The notes beneath the pieces were generated by a model, which saw only the letters and a program-made list of their open reading frames with translations, was not told where the DNA came from and made no database searches. The position numbers were made by a program, and so were the translations under genes. From SIG578 sp045655125 (lineage in GTDB: Bacteria > Bacillota > Clostridia > Oscillospirales > Ruminococcaceae), in contig JAZOOR010000053.1 of NCBI GenBank assembly GCA_045655125.1, positions 1-43,012 of the forward strand: a stretch of 43,012 nt of DNA. Direction: 5' to 3'. Positions 1 to 7,649 of the stretch are shown piece after piece; within the stretch, counting starts at the first letter, position 1; every line of letters starts with the position of its first letter.

Positions 1-6
1 ATCTGT

Positions 7-225
7 CTATAATTTACCGGCATTATTTACTGCACCCCCAATAAAATCTCGCATCATATTGATGCTGTCCCACATATCGTCTATCTCTTGATTTAAGAGC
101 TTAATGCGGACATACAGCTCGTCTCGGTGTCCACCTACTGAACGGCGAAGCTCCCGTTTCAGCCCGTCCACTCTCTGCTCGAGCTGCTTTATGTGCTCCT
201 TGTATTGCTCTATCAGTGCGGTCAT
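7..225 (-). CDS. Small coiled-coil phage protein, unknown function
   Basis: This 72-residue protein is almost wholly helical and charged. Residues about 5-50 have heptad-like spacing of leucines and isoleucines, which suggests a short coiled coil. Its ATG overlaps the stop of the gene behind it (222-716) in an ATGA, so the two are probably translationally coupled in the phage early operon. I do not recognise a family. It is the last gene visible leftward; the operon probably continues out of the window. Confidence 0.6.
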   Translation of the reverse strand: MTALIEQYKEHIKQLEQRVDGLKRELRRSVGGHRDELYVRIKLLNQEIDDMWDSINMMRDFIGGAVNNAGKL

Positions 226-716
226 TTATCGGCTTCTTTCCTTTCTCCGTAACTGCAAAATTCGGTTGTTTTTGTAGGTGAATCTAACACATTGCAATAA
301 TATAAAGGTTTGGCTTCTTTCCCAAAGTCCTTTATGGGATAAATCATTTCACAATGTCTACAATCCTTACACCTAACCACTTCCACAACATCTTTTGCTC
401 TCTTTTGGCTTTTAATTTCGTTATCTTCTTTCAACCTCTCAATCTCTGCTTTTTGCTCTGCTATGTATTTTTGCAAAGTTTCTTGACCCGCAATTAAGGC
501 TTCTTTCTCTGCTTGCAGGCGGTTGATTAGGTCAAGAACATCAAGTTTAAGCCATTCATCACACGAAAGTTCGTCATATGTTTTTCCGTTTGGCATAATT
601 TCATATTCGTCACCAATCATATGCTTTGTATCTGCATAAGGACATTCCTTGCAAGCATAATCATCACTTATGCAACACTCCAAAGCCTTTATAATCTCGT
701 TATCGGTCATTGTCAT
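222..716 (-). CDS. Phage protein with two Cys clusters around a coiled coil
   Basis: The protein has 164 residues. An N-terminal CxxCP cluster at about residues 17-20, a central coiled coil at about residues 60-100, and a second CKDCRHC cluster followed by further cysteines suggest one or two metal-binding sites. Similar short Cys-cluster plus coiled-coil proteins are common in Clostridia phage early operons and have no known function. A much longer open frame reaches 923, but the ATG at 714-716 is chosen because an AAAAAAGGAG site lies 4 bases before it and the longer version would overlap the DUF3846 gene heavily. Confidence 0.6.
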   Translation of the reverse strand: MTMTDNEIIKALECCISDDYACKECPYADTKHMIGDEYEIMPNGKTYDELSCDEWLKLDVLDLINRLQAEKEALIAGQETLQKYIAEQKAEIERLKEDNEIKSQKRAKDVVEVVRCKDCRHCEMIYPIKDFGKEAKPLYYCNVLDSPTKTTEFCSYGERKEADK

Positions 717-738
717 CGCTCCTTTTTTGTATCCATTT

Positions 739-1032
739 TCATTCCATTTTGTTTCCAAAAATTGATGCAAGTTTCCTTGCCTTAAAGAGCGGCAGAGAGC
801 ACCATTTGTTGTCCTTGATACCACACACAACAACGTCACCGCGCAGGGTATGAAGAAACGGATTTCTGCTGCGGTTCTTAAGCTTAGCCTCCTCATCGAC
901 AAGCAGCACCGCATCCTCTGCAAATGTAATCTGTTCTATGTATCCGCCAACCTCATTCTGAAGAACGCTGAGCTCATTCTTTACGTTCTTTACCTCGAGC
1001 TTACCCTTGGCACTGAGTCTTATTATTCTCAT
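739..1032 (-). CDS. DUF3846-like phage protein
   Basis: This 97-residue protein resembles DUF3846 proteins: an N-terminal strand, a helix, then a VGGYIEQI motif at about residues 28-35, a segment like 'VDEEAKLKNRSRNP' and a final 'GDVVVCGIKD' strand. DUF3846 proteins are frequent in phages and plasmids of Firmicutes and have no assigned role. Its ATG overlaps the stop of the replication gene behind it (ATGA), so it is coupled to that gene in the early operon. Family assignment is from recognised motif pattern only. Confidence 0.65.
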   Translation of the reverse strand: MRIIRLSAKGKLEVKNVKNELSVLQNEVGGYIEQITFAEDAVLLVDEEAKLKNRSRNPFLHTLRGDVVVCGIKDNKWCSLPLFKARKLASIFGNKME

Positions 1033-1880
1033 TTCTTTCCTACCTTCCTATCCTCTTTGCACCATTTCAAAATGGTCTGATAATGGTTTTTTACTATAGC
1101 ATTTTTGTTGATAATAAAATCTGCAAGTTTTTCGACATAGTAATTAAACTCGTCAAGTGAGAGCTCTTCAAGCAGACTGTCTACCTGAGCATCAGAGAGC
1201 ATAACAACTCCCTTTCCAATCTTTCCCGAAAGCAAATTCAATTTACTCTCAGTAGCTGCCGTCGTTGTAGCCTCATCCCCTGTACTATGTATATTATTAC
1301 TACTACAACTATTAGAGTATATAGGTACTGTACTGTACGGTACTGTACTGTTAGAGTGCGTTACACCTGCGTTACTCACGCTTTTTTCTTGCGTTACTTT
1401 TCCGTTACTAACGCTATTGTTATGCGTTACGTTACGGTCTTGTAACGCGTTACTATTGCGTAACGTTTCATTATTTTTGTCAGCAAACTCTTCCTCTGCC
1501 GATTCCGAATTTTTGGCAGTCTTAAGCCGTTCACGGTATCTTTTTTGTCTTGCTTTTGCTTGCTCTCGATTAACCTCGCGTTTTGCCATAAGTCTTCCAA
1601 AGTATTCATCCCAGTCGTGTATTCTTAAATCCCCATCGATAAGTCCTGCGTTAATGAGTGCTGCATAAAATTTTTCAGAATCTTTTTTCCATTCGCAAAC
1701 TTCTGCGATATCATCTGCAGTAAACTCGGATATATCTCCATCAGTTGTGTTATCCAGAGCCCACAGCCAAAGCATACAAAGATGCCCAACCGCCTGGGGT
1801 GTTTTTATACCAAGCTCGCGCTTAAGTTTGATGGTTTTTTTGTTCTTGGGAAGAGTCTGATGCAGTTCTATCCAAGCCAT
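1029..1880 (-). CDS. Phage replisome organizer / replication initiation protein
   Basis: This 283-residue protein starts with a winged-helix-like N-terminal region (about 1-115, beginning MAWIELHQTLP) typical of phage replication proteins that bind the origin and load the helicase. A basic linker with RQKRYRERLK follows. Residues about 140-200 are low complexity and carry an 11-residue repeat of the pattern xVTxxxSVSNx. The C-terminal 70 residues are helical and may contact a helicase loader. The repetitive stretch matches an array of TGCGTTAC repeats in the DNA, which fits the phage rule that the origin lies inside the initiator gene. SSB is the next gene upstream. Role is inferred from architecture and context. 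Confidence 0.7.
   Translation of the reverse strand: MAWIELHQTLPKNKKTIKLKRELGIKTPQAVGHLCMLWLWALDNTTDGDISEFTADDIAEVCEWKKDSEKFYAALINAGLIDGDLRIHDWDEYFGRLMAKREVNREQAKARQKRYRERLKTAKNSESAEEEFADKNNETLRNSNALQDRNVTHNNSVSNGKVTQEKSVSNAGVTHSNSTVPYSTVPIYSNSCSSNNIHSTGDEATTTAATESKLNLLSGKIGKGVVMLSDAQVDSLLEELSLDEFNYYVEKLADFIINKNAIVKNHYQTILKWCKEDRKVGKK
1324..1465. repeat. Iteron-like repeat array inside the replication gene; candidate phage origin
   Basis: TGCGTTAC occurs at 1357-1364, 1368-1375, 1390-1397 and 1423-1430, with a variant CCGTTAC at 1402-1408. Starts lie at multiples of 11 bp, set by a 33-bp unit. A perfect 12-bp palindrome GTAACGCGTTAC sits at 1442-1453, followed by an inverted copy near 1458-1465. 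Next to it are two tandem units beginning GGTACTGTACTGT at 1324 and 1339. Phage origins embedded in the initiator gene commonly show such iterons. Confidence 0.6.
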
Positions 1881-1898
1881 ATTTCTACTCCTTTTTAT

Positions 1899-2291
1899 TT
1901 AAAACGGCAGTTCATCATCTGCGCCGTTATATTCCTCAAAATCCTGCGCCGGAGCTGTGAATGTTGCCGCCTGCGCATATTGTTCCGACTTGCCCGAGCA
2001 GAGCTGCACGCTGTCCGCCACTATCTCATAAGCGGTGCGTTTATTGCCCTGCTTGTCCTCATACTTTCGGGTAGTCAGACACCCGTTTACTGCCACTATA
2101 TTGCCTTTGCGACCATATTGACATAGGTACTCGGCGCTCTGCCGCCATACTACAACCTTTAAGAAATCGGTTATATCCTTTTTGTGCGGTCTGTTTACCG
2201 CCACATCCACCTGACATACTGAATTGCCACTCTGAGTCTTTTTAAGCTCGGGGTCGGCGGTCAGTCTGCCAACAATATTTATGCAGTTCAT
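1899..2291 (-). CDS. ssb: Single-stranded DNA-binding protein
   Basis: The 130-residue protein has an OB fold over about residues 1-105 (start MNCINIVGRLTADPEL; WRQSAEYLCQYGRKGN in the middle) and an acidic tail ending DDELPF, the peptide by which bacterial SSBs recruit partner proteins. It coats single-stranded DNA in phage replication and in RecT-mediated annealing. It lies between the replisome organizer and RecT in the same leftward operon, as expected for a phage recombination-replication module. It is shorter than most chromosomal SSBs and is a phage copy. Confidence 0.95.
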   Translation of the reverse strand: MNCINIVGRLTADPELKKTQSGNSVCQVDVAVNRPHKKDITDFLKVVVWRQSAEYLCQYGRKGNIVAVNGCLTTRKYEDKQGNKRTAYEIVADSVQLCSGKSEQYAQAATFTAPAQDFEEYNGADDELPF

Positions 2292-2300
2292 ATATTCCTC

Positions 2301-2576
2301 CTATTCAAATGGCTCATCCTTTTCGAAGATAAGCAGCTCATATCCTAAATGGTCGAGTATCTGTTGCATCTTCCTAAGTTGGGGAAAACTATATCCCTGA
2401 ATCCAACTGTGTATTGTAATTTCGGCTATACCCGTTTCATCCGATAATTTTAAGATGCCATACTGCCATATAAGCTTGTAAAATTCATCCAAAATAGGCA
2501 TACCCGTGTTAAATTTAACCTGCTTGCGCTTCTTTGCGCTCGGATAGCCTTGAGTGTTATTTCCTATCCTACTCAT
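2301..2576 (-). CDS. Small HTH-like phage protein
   Basis: The protein has 91 residues. A basic N-terminal stretch is followed by a segment at about residues 45-75 with the pattern of a helix-turn-helix ('LSDETGIAEITIHSWIQG'), so it may bind DNA. The open frame extends to 2660, but the ATG at 2574-2576 is preferred because a GAGGTGAT ribosome site lies just before it and the longer version overlaps the MBL-fold gene. It sits between that gene and ssb in the early operon. The function is unknown; a replication or regulatory role is possible. Confidence 0.6.
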   Translation of the reverse strand: MSRIGNNTQGYPSAKKRKQVKFNTGMPILDEFYKLIWQYGILKLSDETGIAEITIHSWIQGYSFPQLRKMQQILDHLGYELLIFEKDEPFE

Positions 2577-2619
2577 TTTATCACCTCGCAGTCGGAGATT
2601 TCTAACCCCCCAAAGTGCC

Positions 2620-3336
2620 TTATGCAATATAAACCTCGCATCCGCTCTCGGCCTGCACACGCCTTTTAAAATCCTCGGCGCGGCTATTGTTATCAGAGAG
2701 ATGCAAAAGATATATTTGTTTTACTCCCGAAAGATCATTTTTTCTGAGCATATTTATAAAGGCGTCAATGCTCATGTGCGACTTCATAAGGCGCTTTTTC
2801 AGCTCTATCGGAATTCTTCCCGCCTTTACACTTGCATCGATGGCAGCAGGGTCAAAATTGCACTCTGCCATAATGTAATTGAGTTTAGGGAACACGTGAC
2901 TGATGTAATATGTATCGGTAAAATACAAGAGATTTTCAGCCGTTACCGTGCTGTGAATGTAAAAGCCTAAATTAGGAACATCGTGATGCACTGAAAACGG
3001 CAATACTCTGAAAGAACCCACTGTAAAGGTTTCTCTCTTGTCATCGATAATGCCATTTTTTATAGCAATACATCTGTGGCCGCTTGCGCCGACAGACTTA
3101 AATACATCCTCTAAGGCATATACATCAGTGCCTGCGCAGGTGAGGTCCCGTACCGCTTTGGCGTGGTCGCCGTGACGATGGGTAATTAAAGCTCCCGCCA
3201 CCGCCGTAAGCTTAAAGCCAACGCCCTCACGGATCTTCATAATTGGTATGCCTGCATCGAGCAAAAGTGTGGACTCTCCGTCATCGATAACATAGCAGTT
3301 ACCACGGCTGCCCGATGCAAGCACCTTTATTTTCAT
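2620..3336 (-). CDS. Phage-encoded MBL-fold metallohydrolase
   Basis: The protein has 238 residues with the metallo-beta-lactamase signature THRHGDH at about residues 52-58, further conserved histidines (SVHHD and KSHMS) and an acidic TDT motif, so a dinuclear metal site is likely intact. It resembles the YycJ/WalJ-type hydrolases often found beside recT and ssb in Firmicute phages, where a nuclease or phosphodiesterase role in recombination is suspected but not shown. Its ATG abuts the stop codon of recT, so the two are translated together. Confidence 0.85.
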   Translation of the reverse strand: MKIKVLASGSRGNCYVIDDGESTLLLDAGIPIMKIREGVGFKLTAVAGALITHRHGDHAKAVRDLTCAGTDVYALEDVFKSVGASGHRCIAIKNGIIDDKRETFTVGSFRVLPFSVHHDVPNLGFYIHSTVTAENLLYFTDTYYISHVFPKLNYIMAECNFDPAAIDASVKAGRIPIELKKRLMKSHMSIDAFINMLRKNDLSGVKQIYLLHLSDNNSRAEDFKRRVQAESGCEVYIA

Positions 3337-4206
3337 TTAAGGCAGGTCATCTGCAGAAGCACTGCCGGGGAGCTGTGCGGTGTCCTGCTCATTCTCGTTA
3401 AAATCGTCAATAATGATAGTGTTAGCATTAGCTGCAATCTCTTCTGCCGCCTCTGCCTCAGCTGCATCTGCCTCGGTCTGATGGAAAGCCTCGATAAGAA
3501 GCGAATCATCGCCCGAGCTGTTTATAATATTCTTACAGGCTCGGTTGATAACCGTCTTTTTAGCCATCTCGCCGGTAAACTGCGCATGTGTTGAGGTTGC
3601 TTTAAGCTCGCCGTTTTGGTCGATAGGATGCGTGGGACTCTTGCTCCATGCAGACATTATCTCGCTGATGGACATAACGGTTGCGCTCTCGCCGCCATCC
3701 CTATAAAGTACCTGACAGTATGCGCCAACAATGGGCTTGCTATCGTCACCGAGCTGCATCTGATGTTCTACTATGTAATTGCGGCCGTTCTTTTTAGCAT
3801 ACTTAAAGGTTTGTCCCTCATATACAACCTCTGCAACAATATCAAGGATATCGGGGTCTACCGTCTTTGCGATGTGCATAGCACCAAAGTATGAGCGCTG
3901 CAGAACAAGCTTGTTTCCGTATACAATAAAGTAGCACTGCTTTTTAACGGGGTTTAAGCCCTGCACAACCATATTCAGAAGCGCATTTGCGATACTGTCT
4001 CGGGTGCATACCTCGAGCGCAGGCTTTGAGTTTCTGTCCACCGTTTCCTGAACGGCAAGCCAGGCGGCCTTCATTGCGTTTTCAGGACTGTAGTTTGCAG
4101 GAAAGTGTAGTTCGCCGTTCTCTTGGAACTTACGCACTCTGTCTGCGACAACATCTACAGTATCCTTTTTAATAAGGGCAATTTCGTTTTTCTTTTCTGT
4201 TGACAT
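3337..4206 (-). CDS. recT: RecT single-strand annealing recombinase
   Basis: This 289-residue protein matches RecT: an N-terminal charged leader, the core with 'NALLNMVVQGLNPVKKQCYFI' split over residues 75-95, 'YGNKLVLQRSYFGAMH', and the late 'TGEMAKKTVINRACKNII' segment. An acidic low-complexity tail ends it. RecT anneals complementary DNA strands, usually after a partner exonuclease resects the end; no RecE-type exonuclease is visible, but a Rad50-like ATPase lies upstream. The open frame reaches 4278, into the tRNA-like element; the ATG at 4204-4206 with a GGAGGT site 5 bases before it is the real start. Confidence 0.93.
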   Translation of the reverse strand: MSTEKKNEIALIKKDTVDVVADRVRKFQENGELHFPANYSPENAMKAAWLAVQETVDRNSKPALEVCTRDSIANALLNMVVQGLNPVKKQCYFIVYGNKLVLQRSYFGAMHIAKTVDPDILDIVAEVVYEGQTFKYAKKNGRNYIVEHQMQLGDDSKPIVGAYCQVLYRDGGESATVMSISEIMSAWSKSPTHPIDQNGELKATSTHAQFTGEMAKKTVINRACKNIINSSGDDSLLIEAFHQTEADAAEAEAAEEIAANANTIIIDDFNENEQDTAQLPGSASADDLP

Positions 4207-4251
4207 AAAATACCTCCGTTGTTTTATTTGTCTTTCCCTACAGGAAAGGTA

Positions 4252-4309
4252 GGAGGGCGGCGGGACTCGAACCCGCACTCCGAGGCTCTTGCCATTGAGC
4301 TACGCCCTC
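4252..4309 (-). pseudogene. tRNA-like sequence lacking the anticodon arm
   Basis: Read on the minus strand, a 7-bp acceptor stem (GAGGGCG with CGCCCTC), a D arm (GCTC, 8-nt loop, GAGC) and a T arm (GCGGG, TTCGAGT, CCCGC) are all perfect. Between the D and T arms there are only 8 bases where about 23 are expected, so the anticodon arm is missing. Either this is a tRNA that lost its anticodon arm by deletion, or a tRNA-like element kept for RNase P/RNase Z processing of the operon transcript. The 3' end reads CTACC rather than CCA. Confidence 0.7.
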
Positions 4310-4315
4310 AGATAT

Positions 4316-4331
4316 CCCCGCAAATGCGGGG
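4316..4331 (-). other. Strong GC hairpin between ASCH gene and tRNA-like element
   Basis: CCCCGC, loop AAAT, GCGGGG forms a perfect 6-bp stem, 7 bases after the ASCH-gene stop on the minus strand and 6 bases before the tRNA-like acceptor stem. There is no T-run after it, so it is more likely an mRNA-stabilising or processing structure than a terminator. Confidence 0.6.
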
Positions 4332-4337
4332 AGTGTT

Positions 4338-4778
4338 TTAATCAAAAAGACTTGTCTGATTCTTCATAAGCTCGGCATTACGTTCATCAATAGCAGTCTT
4401 TTGCTTGCAAACGTGACCGTAGCCATCTAAAACTGCCTGCCTGCTTGTAAGAAGTCCGCCGCAACGTTTACACCTGCGGGCTTTAATAATGAATGTTTCG
4501 GGCTGTATCCTTTGCCTGTCGAGGATAACGAGCTTGAAATATATCTTTCCTTGCTCTGCGCCCCATTCCTCTCGGCCATGGCCCTTTTCAACTACTGCAC
4601 GAATTTTAAGCTGAGGAGAAGCGGCAGAATATCCGTTCCTTAAAATGCACTCGATTTCCTCGCCGAGATGCCTTTCAAGCCTTGAACGGTAGTAAGGAGT
4701 ATCCTCTCGGTATTCCTCGCCCTTTTCATTTCGCTCTATCATCTTAAACCAGTGCGATTTTATAGGAAAAATAAGCAT
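4338..4778 (-). CDS. ASCH domain protein with C-terminal DUF6011-like Cys motif
   Basis: The 146-residue protein starts with MLIFPIKSHWF and has 'GEEYREDTPYY', the pattern of phage ASCH domains (an RNA-binding-type beta-barrel related to PUA). Its C-terminal third holds CKRCGGLLTS, then GYGHVCKQK, which matches the short zinc-binding DUF6011 motif. Phage ASCH proteins are thought to act on RNA or modified nucleosides; no specific substrate can be given. It lies directly downstream of the Rad50-like gene with 1 base between them, next to the tRNA-like element. Confidence 0.75.
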   Translation of the reverse strand: MLIFPIKSHWFKMIERNEKGEEYREDTPYYRSRLERHLGEEIECILRNGYSAASPQLKIRAVVEKGHGREEWGAEQGKIYFKLVILDRQRIQPETFIIKARRCKRCGGLLTSRQAVLDGYGHVCKQKTAIDERNAELMKNQTSLFD

Positions 4779-4779
4779 C

Positions 4780-6768
4780 TTACTTAACCTCTCGTTCTAC
4801 TCTCAAAGTCTTGTCCTCACCACTAACCACAAGCCTGATAACCTGCGGTGTAATGCACCTTAGCTTTACAACACTTTCGGCATTGTCTACCACAACCGGC
4901 ATACTGACTCCCCAGTGCTTTGACAGAGTGTCAATGATTTCAAGTCCTGCATTGAGCTTTGCCGCATCGTTTGTTTTGGAGTACGGAACAAGGTTTCCGC
5001 TCTCTGTGGGAACCAAGACCTCGCATACCTCTTTTATGCCGCCGTTTATCTGCTCTTTAAATAACTGAAAACGAACATTCTCAAACCTTGTGTTTATCTT
5101 TTCGGTTAGCATAGAAACCTTAGCTTTTATAAACTGCTCACATAGATATAAGCAGTGTTCGGCATCCTCAGCCTCAGCCTGAAGCTTATTTTCCTCAGAG
5201 ATAAGCTCCTCGATGCGCTTTTTCTGCTGCTCATTGTTCTTTATAACAAGGAGCCTGCTCTGCACATTTTTAACATCGCCTGAAATTCGTTCAATTTTAG
5301 CCTGTATTTCGTTTTCTTCACAGGACACATCCGTATTACCCGAAAGGATTTGAGCCTCAATTTCAGAAAGCTTCTCGGCAAAATTTCGATACTGCTCGGT
5401 ATCCTCATATCTCTCACTCTCAATAGGAGAAATCTTGTCCTTTAAGGCGCGTATCTGAACGTTTATTTCCTCGGTTTCCCTGTCGAGTGTCTCATATGAG
5501 CGCTCGTCTATTGAAAGACTGTTTTCAAGCTCTGAAATCTGAGGTTTGGAGCAGCTCTTTTCTATCCTTGCTCGGATTTCCTCTAAGGTTTTAGCCTTAT
5601 CGGTGTTAAATGCGCTCTTTGCAGCCTCAATCTCCTCAGAGGGAAGCTCTCTCTTGCAGGTGGGGCAAACGGTATCTCCCTGCCACATCTGTTTTGAGAT
5701 TTCACTGTGCTTGTCCGCAAGCTGCTGCCTTTGTGCTTTAAGTAACTGTATCTTGTTTCTTAGCATAGAGATATTTGCAGAAAGACCGCTCTTCTGAACT
5801 AAAAGCTCTTGCCACTTAGCAGTTAATGCTTGAAGCTGCTCTCGGTCCTTTGAGACTCTCTCGTTCTGAGCGATGGTAAATGCGACACCGCCCTCTACCA
5901 TATCCGCTCTGATGGATGCCGCCTGATTTCTCAGGATTGTTTCGGCGCCGTTTTGTCTTAGCGCCGCTTTCTCTGATATAGCCTCATCTAAATCCTTTTG
6001 AAGAAGTGCGAGAGTTCCATTCAGAACCTCTGCATCACCATCACCCTTTTTTCCTACAACATCAACAAGCGCTCTGGTAGCTTCGTCTATCCTTGCGGGT
6101 ATTTCCTCAAGCCTCTTGCGAATATCCTTGTTTTTGGCATCCGCAATCTTGGCGCATTCCTCGACACTGTAAAACTGTCCGTCTGTTCCGGGCTTTAGCA
6201 AAAAGCGGGTTATTTCATTAAGGGCATCGCTGCTGTTAATAACATCGAACTCAGAAACGTCTCCGCATACATCGAGCAGTATCTGCCGACGGCTTTTCCA
6301 GTCCATTATCTGAGAAAAATAGAGAGGCTGCATAAGTATAGTTGCCTTTTCAATGGGACATATCTCCTGGATGCGCTCTTTGTATTCGCTCTGCTTTGCT
6401 GGAACACCGTCTATATAGTATTCGGTGGTGTTGCCTGAAAAGCTCTCGGAAAGACCGCCACGCTTTTTAACCCAGTTTTCGCTCTGGTCCTTTGAAAAGG
6501 TAATGATGCGGCCATCATCGAGTTGGAACGTGCCGTCAACGCGGTTATTTAAGTTATGTACCTCTTCGCCGTTCTTATCCTGCGTTTTGGGGCTGAAGTT
6601 CTCACCCCAGTCACTGCCCTTATCAAATAAGAGCCAGGTCAGAGCATCAAAGAGAGTGGTCTTGCCGCTTGCATTAGTGCCATATACACTGACGTTCTCG
6701 CCCTGTGGCTCAAACTCAAAGGATTTTATACCCTTGAAGTTGGTGAGTTTAAGATTTAAAAGCTTCAT
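4780..6768 (-). CDS. Rad50/SbcC-like AAA ATPase with zinc hook
   Basis: The protein has about 662 residues. Residues 1-150 form an ABC-type ATPase half with Walker A GTNASGKTT near residue 32. Long coiled coils follow, broken by a CPTC zinc hook at residues 368-371. A C-terminal half with the Walker B-like VVVDNAES and a final strand completes the fold. Such phage SMC/Rad50-like ATPases process DNA ends, usually with an SbcD-type nuclease; none is seen beside it, but RecT is two genes downstream. The TTG nine bases upstream sits too close to the AAAGGA site; the ATG at 6766-6768 overlaps the previous stop (ATGA), which supports coupling. Confidence 0.85.
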   Translation of the reverse strand: MKLLNLKLTNFKGIKSFEFEPQGENVSVYGTNASGKTTLFDALTWLLFDKGSDWGENFSPKTQDKNGEEVHNLNNRVDGTFQLDDGRIITFSKDQSENWVKKRGGLSESFSGNTTEYYIDGVPAKQSEYKERIQEICPIEKATILMQPLYFSQIMDWKSRRQILLDVCGDVSEFDVINSSDALNEITRFLLKPGTDGQFYSVEECAKIADAKNKDIRKRLEEIPARIDEATRALVDVVGKKGDGDAEVLNGTLALLQKDLDEAISEKAALRQNGAETILRNQAASIRADMVEGGVAFTIAQNERVSKDREQLQALTAKWQELLVQKSGLSANISMLRNKIQLLKAQRQQLADKHSEISKQMWQGDTVCPTCKRELPSEEIEAAKSAFNTDKAKTLEEIRARIEKSCSKPQISELENSLSIDERSYETLDRETEEINVQIRALKDKISPIESERYEDTEQYRNFAEKLSEIEAQILSGNTDVSCEENEIQAKIERISGDVKNVQSRLLVIKNNEQQKKRIEELISEENKLQAEAEDAEHCLYLCEQFIKAKVSMLTEKINTRFENVRFQLFKEQINGGIKEVCEVLVPTESGNLVPYSKTNDAAKLNAGLEIIDTLSKHWGVSMPVVVDNAESVVKLRCITPQVIRLVVSGEDKTLRVEREVK

Positions 6769-7061
6769 AGTTGACAAATTCCTTTCGTTGTGCTAAAATT
6801 AGTCTTGTAAGCAGGGGTGGTAGCCTGCTTACAGTTGACAAATTCGTTGTTTTTTAAAGTGACGCTCTCAGGCTTTTGCTTGGGAGCGTTTACTTTTTTA
6901 GAGAGTATGTATCCCACCGCAAACAACACTATTGCCGCTACCACCTTTATAACTGCGCCCTCGAATGTGAGTGCGTTTGTGTCACTGTCCCCGGCCGCGC
7001 CCCATACAAGCAACACGCCCGCAGCCATTAGACCTTTTGCTATTTTCCTTTTCATTTTCAA
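6765..7061 (-). CDS. Small membrane protein of the phage early operon
   Basis: The protein has 98 residues. Two hydrophobic stretches, about residues 8-23 and 34-54, are separated by a short polar loop, so it is probably a two-pass membrane protein or a signal peptide plus one helix. The C-terminal 35 residues are polar. Its C-terminal codons cover a 9-bp inverted repeat flanked by a 13-bp direct repeat, so the tail may be the product of a recent insertion or duplication. It overlaps both neighbours by 4 bases. No family was recognised. Confidence 0.6.
   Translation of the reverse strand: MKMKRKIAKGLMAAGVLLVWGAAGDSDTNALTFEGAVIKVVAAIVLFAVGYILSKKVNAPKQKPESVTLKNNEFVNCKQATTPAYKTNFSTTKGICQL
6769..6845. 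repeat. 13-bp direct repeats flanking a 9-bp inverted repeat
   Basis: AGTTGACAAATTC occurs at 6769-6781 and again at 6833-6845. Between them GTAAGCAGG (6807-6815) and CCTGCTTAC (6824-6832) form a perfect inverted repeat with an 8-base loop. The unit lies in the 3' end of the small membrane-protein gene and looks like a 64-bp duplication that also carries the ribosome site of the next gene. Confidence 0.6.
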
Positions 7062-7351
7062 TCCTCTTTCTTTTTTGTTACCTGAATGCTCGGAAGCTGC
7101 TTAACCCACTCAACCACCTCAAGACAGTTTGGAAACAATTCTTTAATTCTTTCAGCATAGTTCTCTAATGCTGCAACAACAAACGGCGCCGAAATATCAT
7201 CAACTGCATCTATCGTATTGCTTATATCCTGCGATAGTGTGTTATAGTATGCTCCTACAAGTGTTATAGCCTTTTCGTTTGCTTCTCCACCTGTTTTTAT
7301 AAGCTCTGCCGAAAGCTCATTGAGTATATCTTTTCGTAATTCCTTATTCAT
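7058..7351 (-). CDS. Hypothetical phage protein
   Basis: This 97-residue, mostly helical protein begins MNKELRKDILNELSAEL and has no cysteine pair, transmembrane segment or recognised motif. It overlaps the membrane-protein gene downstream by 4 bases and the next gene upstream by 8 bases, so it belongs to the leftward early operon. It is read as real because of the tight spacing and the plausible protein composition. Confidence 0.55.
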   Translation of the reverse strand: MNKELRKDILNELSAELIKTGGEANEKAITLVGAYYNTLSQDISNTIDAVDDISAPFVVAALENYAERIKELFPNCLEVVEWVKQLPSIQVTKKKED

Positions 7352-7625
7352 TTATTTTTCCTCCTCTGATATCAGACAGTAAACATTCGTTTCTTGAAAA
7401 ATCTCCCCACTCGCTGACGATTTTCACATTAAATGGATTTACAAATGGCACGAGATATTTCCTTACATAATTCATTGCACGTTCTTCTGATGAAAACGAT
7501 ACCGCCTTTTCAGGAGTTGGTACATACCATACGGTAACAGTGTCATCGAGCGTTACCGATTCAAAAAATAGCTTGTCCTTTCCTTGCTCAATAAGAGCGA
7601 TAAAACAATATCTTTTTCTTTCCAT
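7344..7625 (-). CDS. Hypothetical phage protein
   Basis: This 93-residue protein has alternating strands and helices (start MERKRYCFIALIEQG) and no recognised family. It overlaps the following gene by 8 bases. An AAGGAAGGT site lies a few bases before the ATG. It belongs to the early operon; nothing points to a function. Confidence 0.55.
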   Translation of the reverse strand: MERKRYCFIALIEQGKDKLFFESVTLDDTVTVWYVPTPEKAVSFSSEERAMNYVRKYLVPFVNPFNVKIVSEWGDFSRNECLLSDIRGGKINE

Positions 7626-7649
7626 AATTTTCTACCTTCCTTTTTTTAA

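Noticed and set aside
222..923. Long version (233 residues) of the Cys-cluster phage protein
   Set aside because: The first 69 codons overlap the DUF3846 gene in another frame, and a clear AGGAG site marks the ATG at 716.
1324..1465. Repeats as a CRISPR array
   Set aside because: Units are 8-15 bp with no spacers of constant length and lie inside a coding frame; iterons explain them better.
4207..4278. N-terminal extension of RecT to 4278
   Set aside because: It would translate part of the tRNA-like element; GGAGGT marks the start at 4206.
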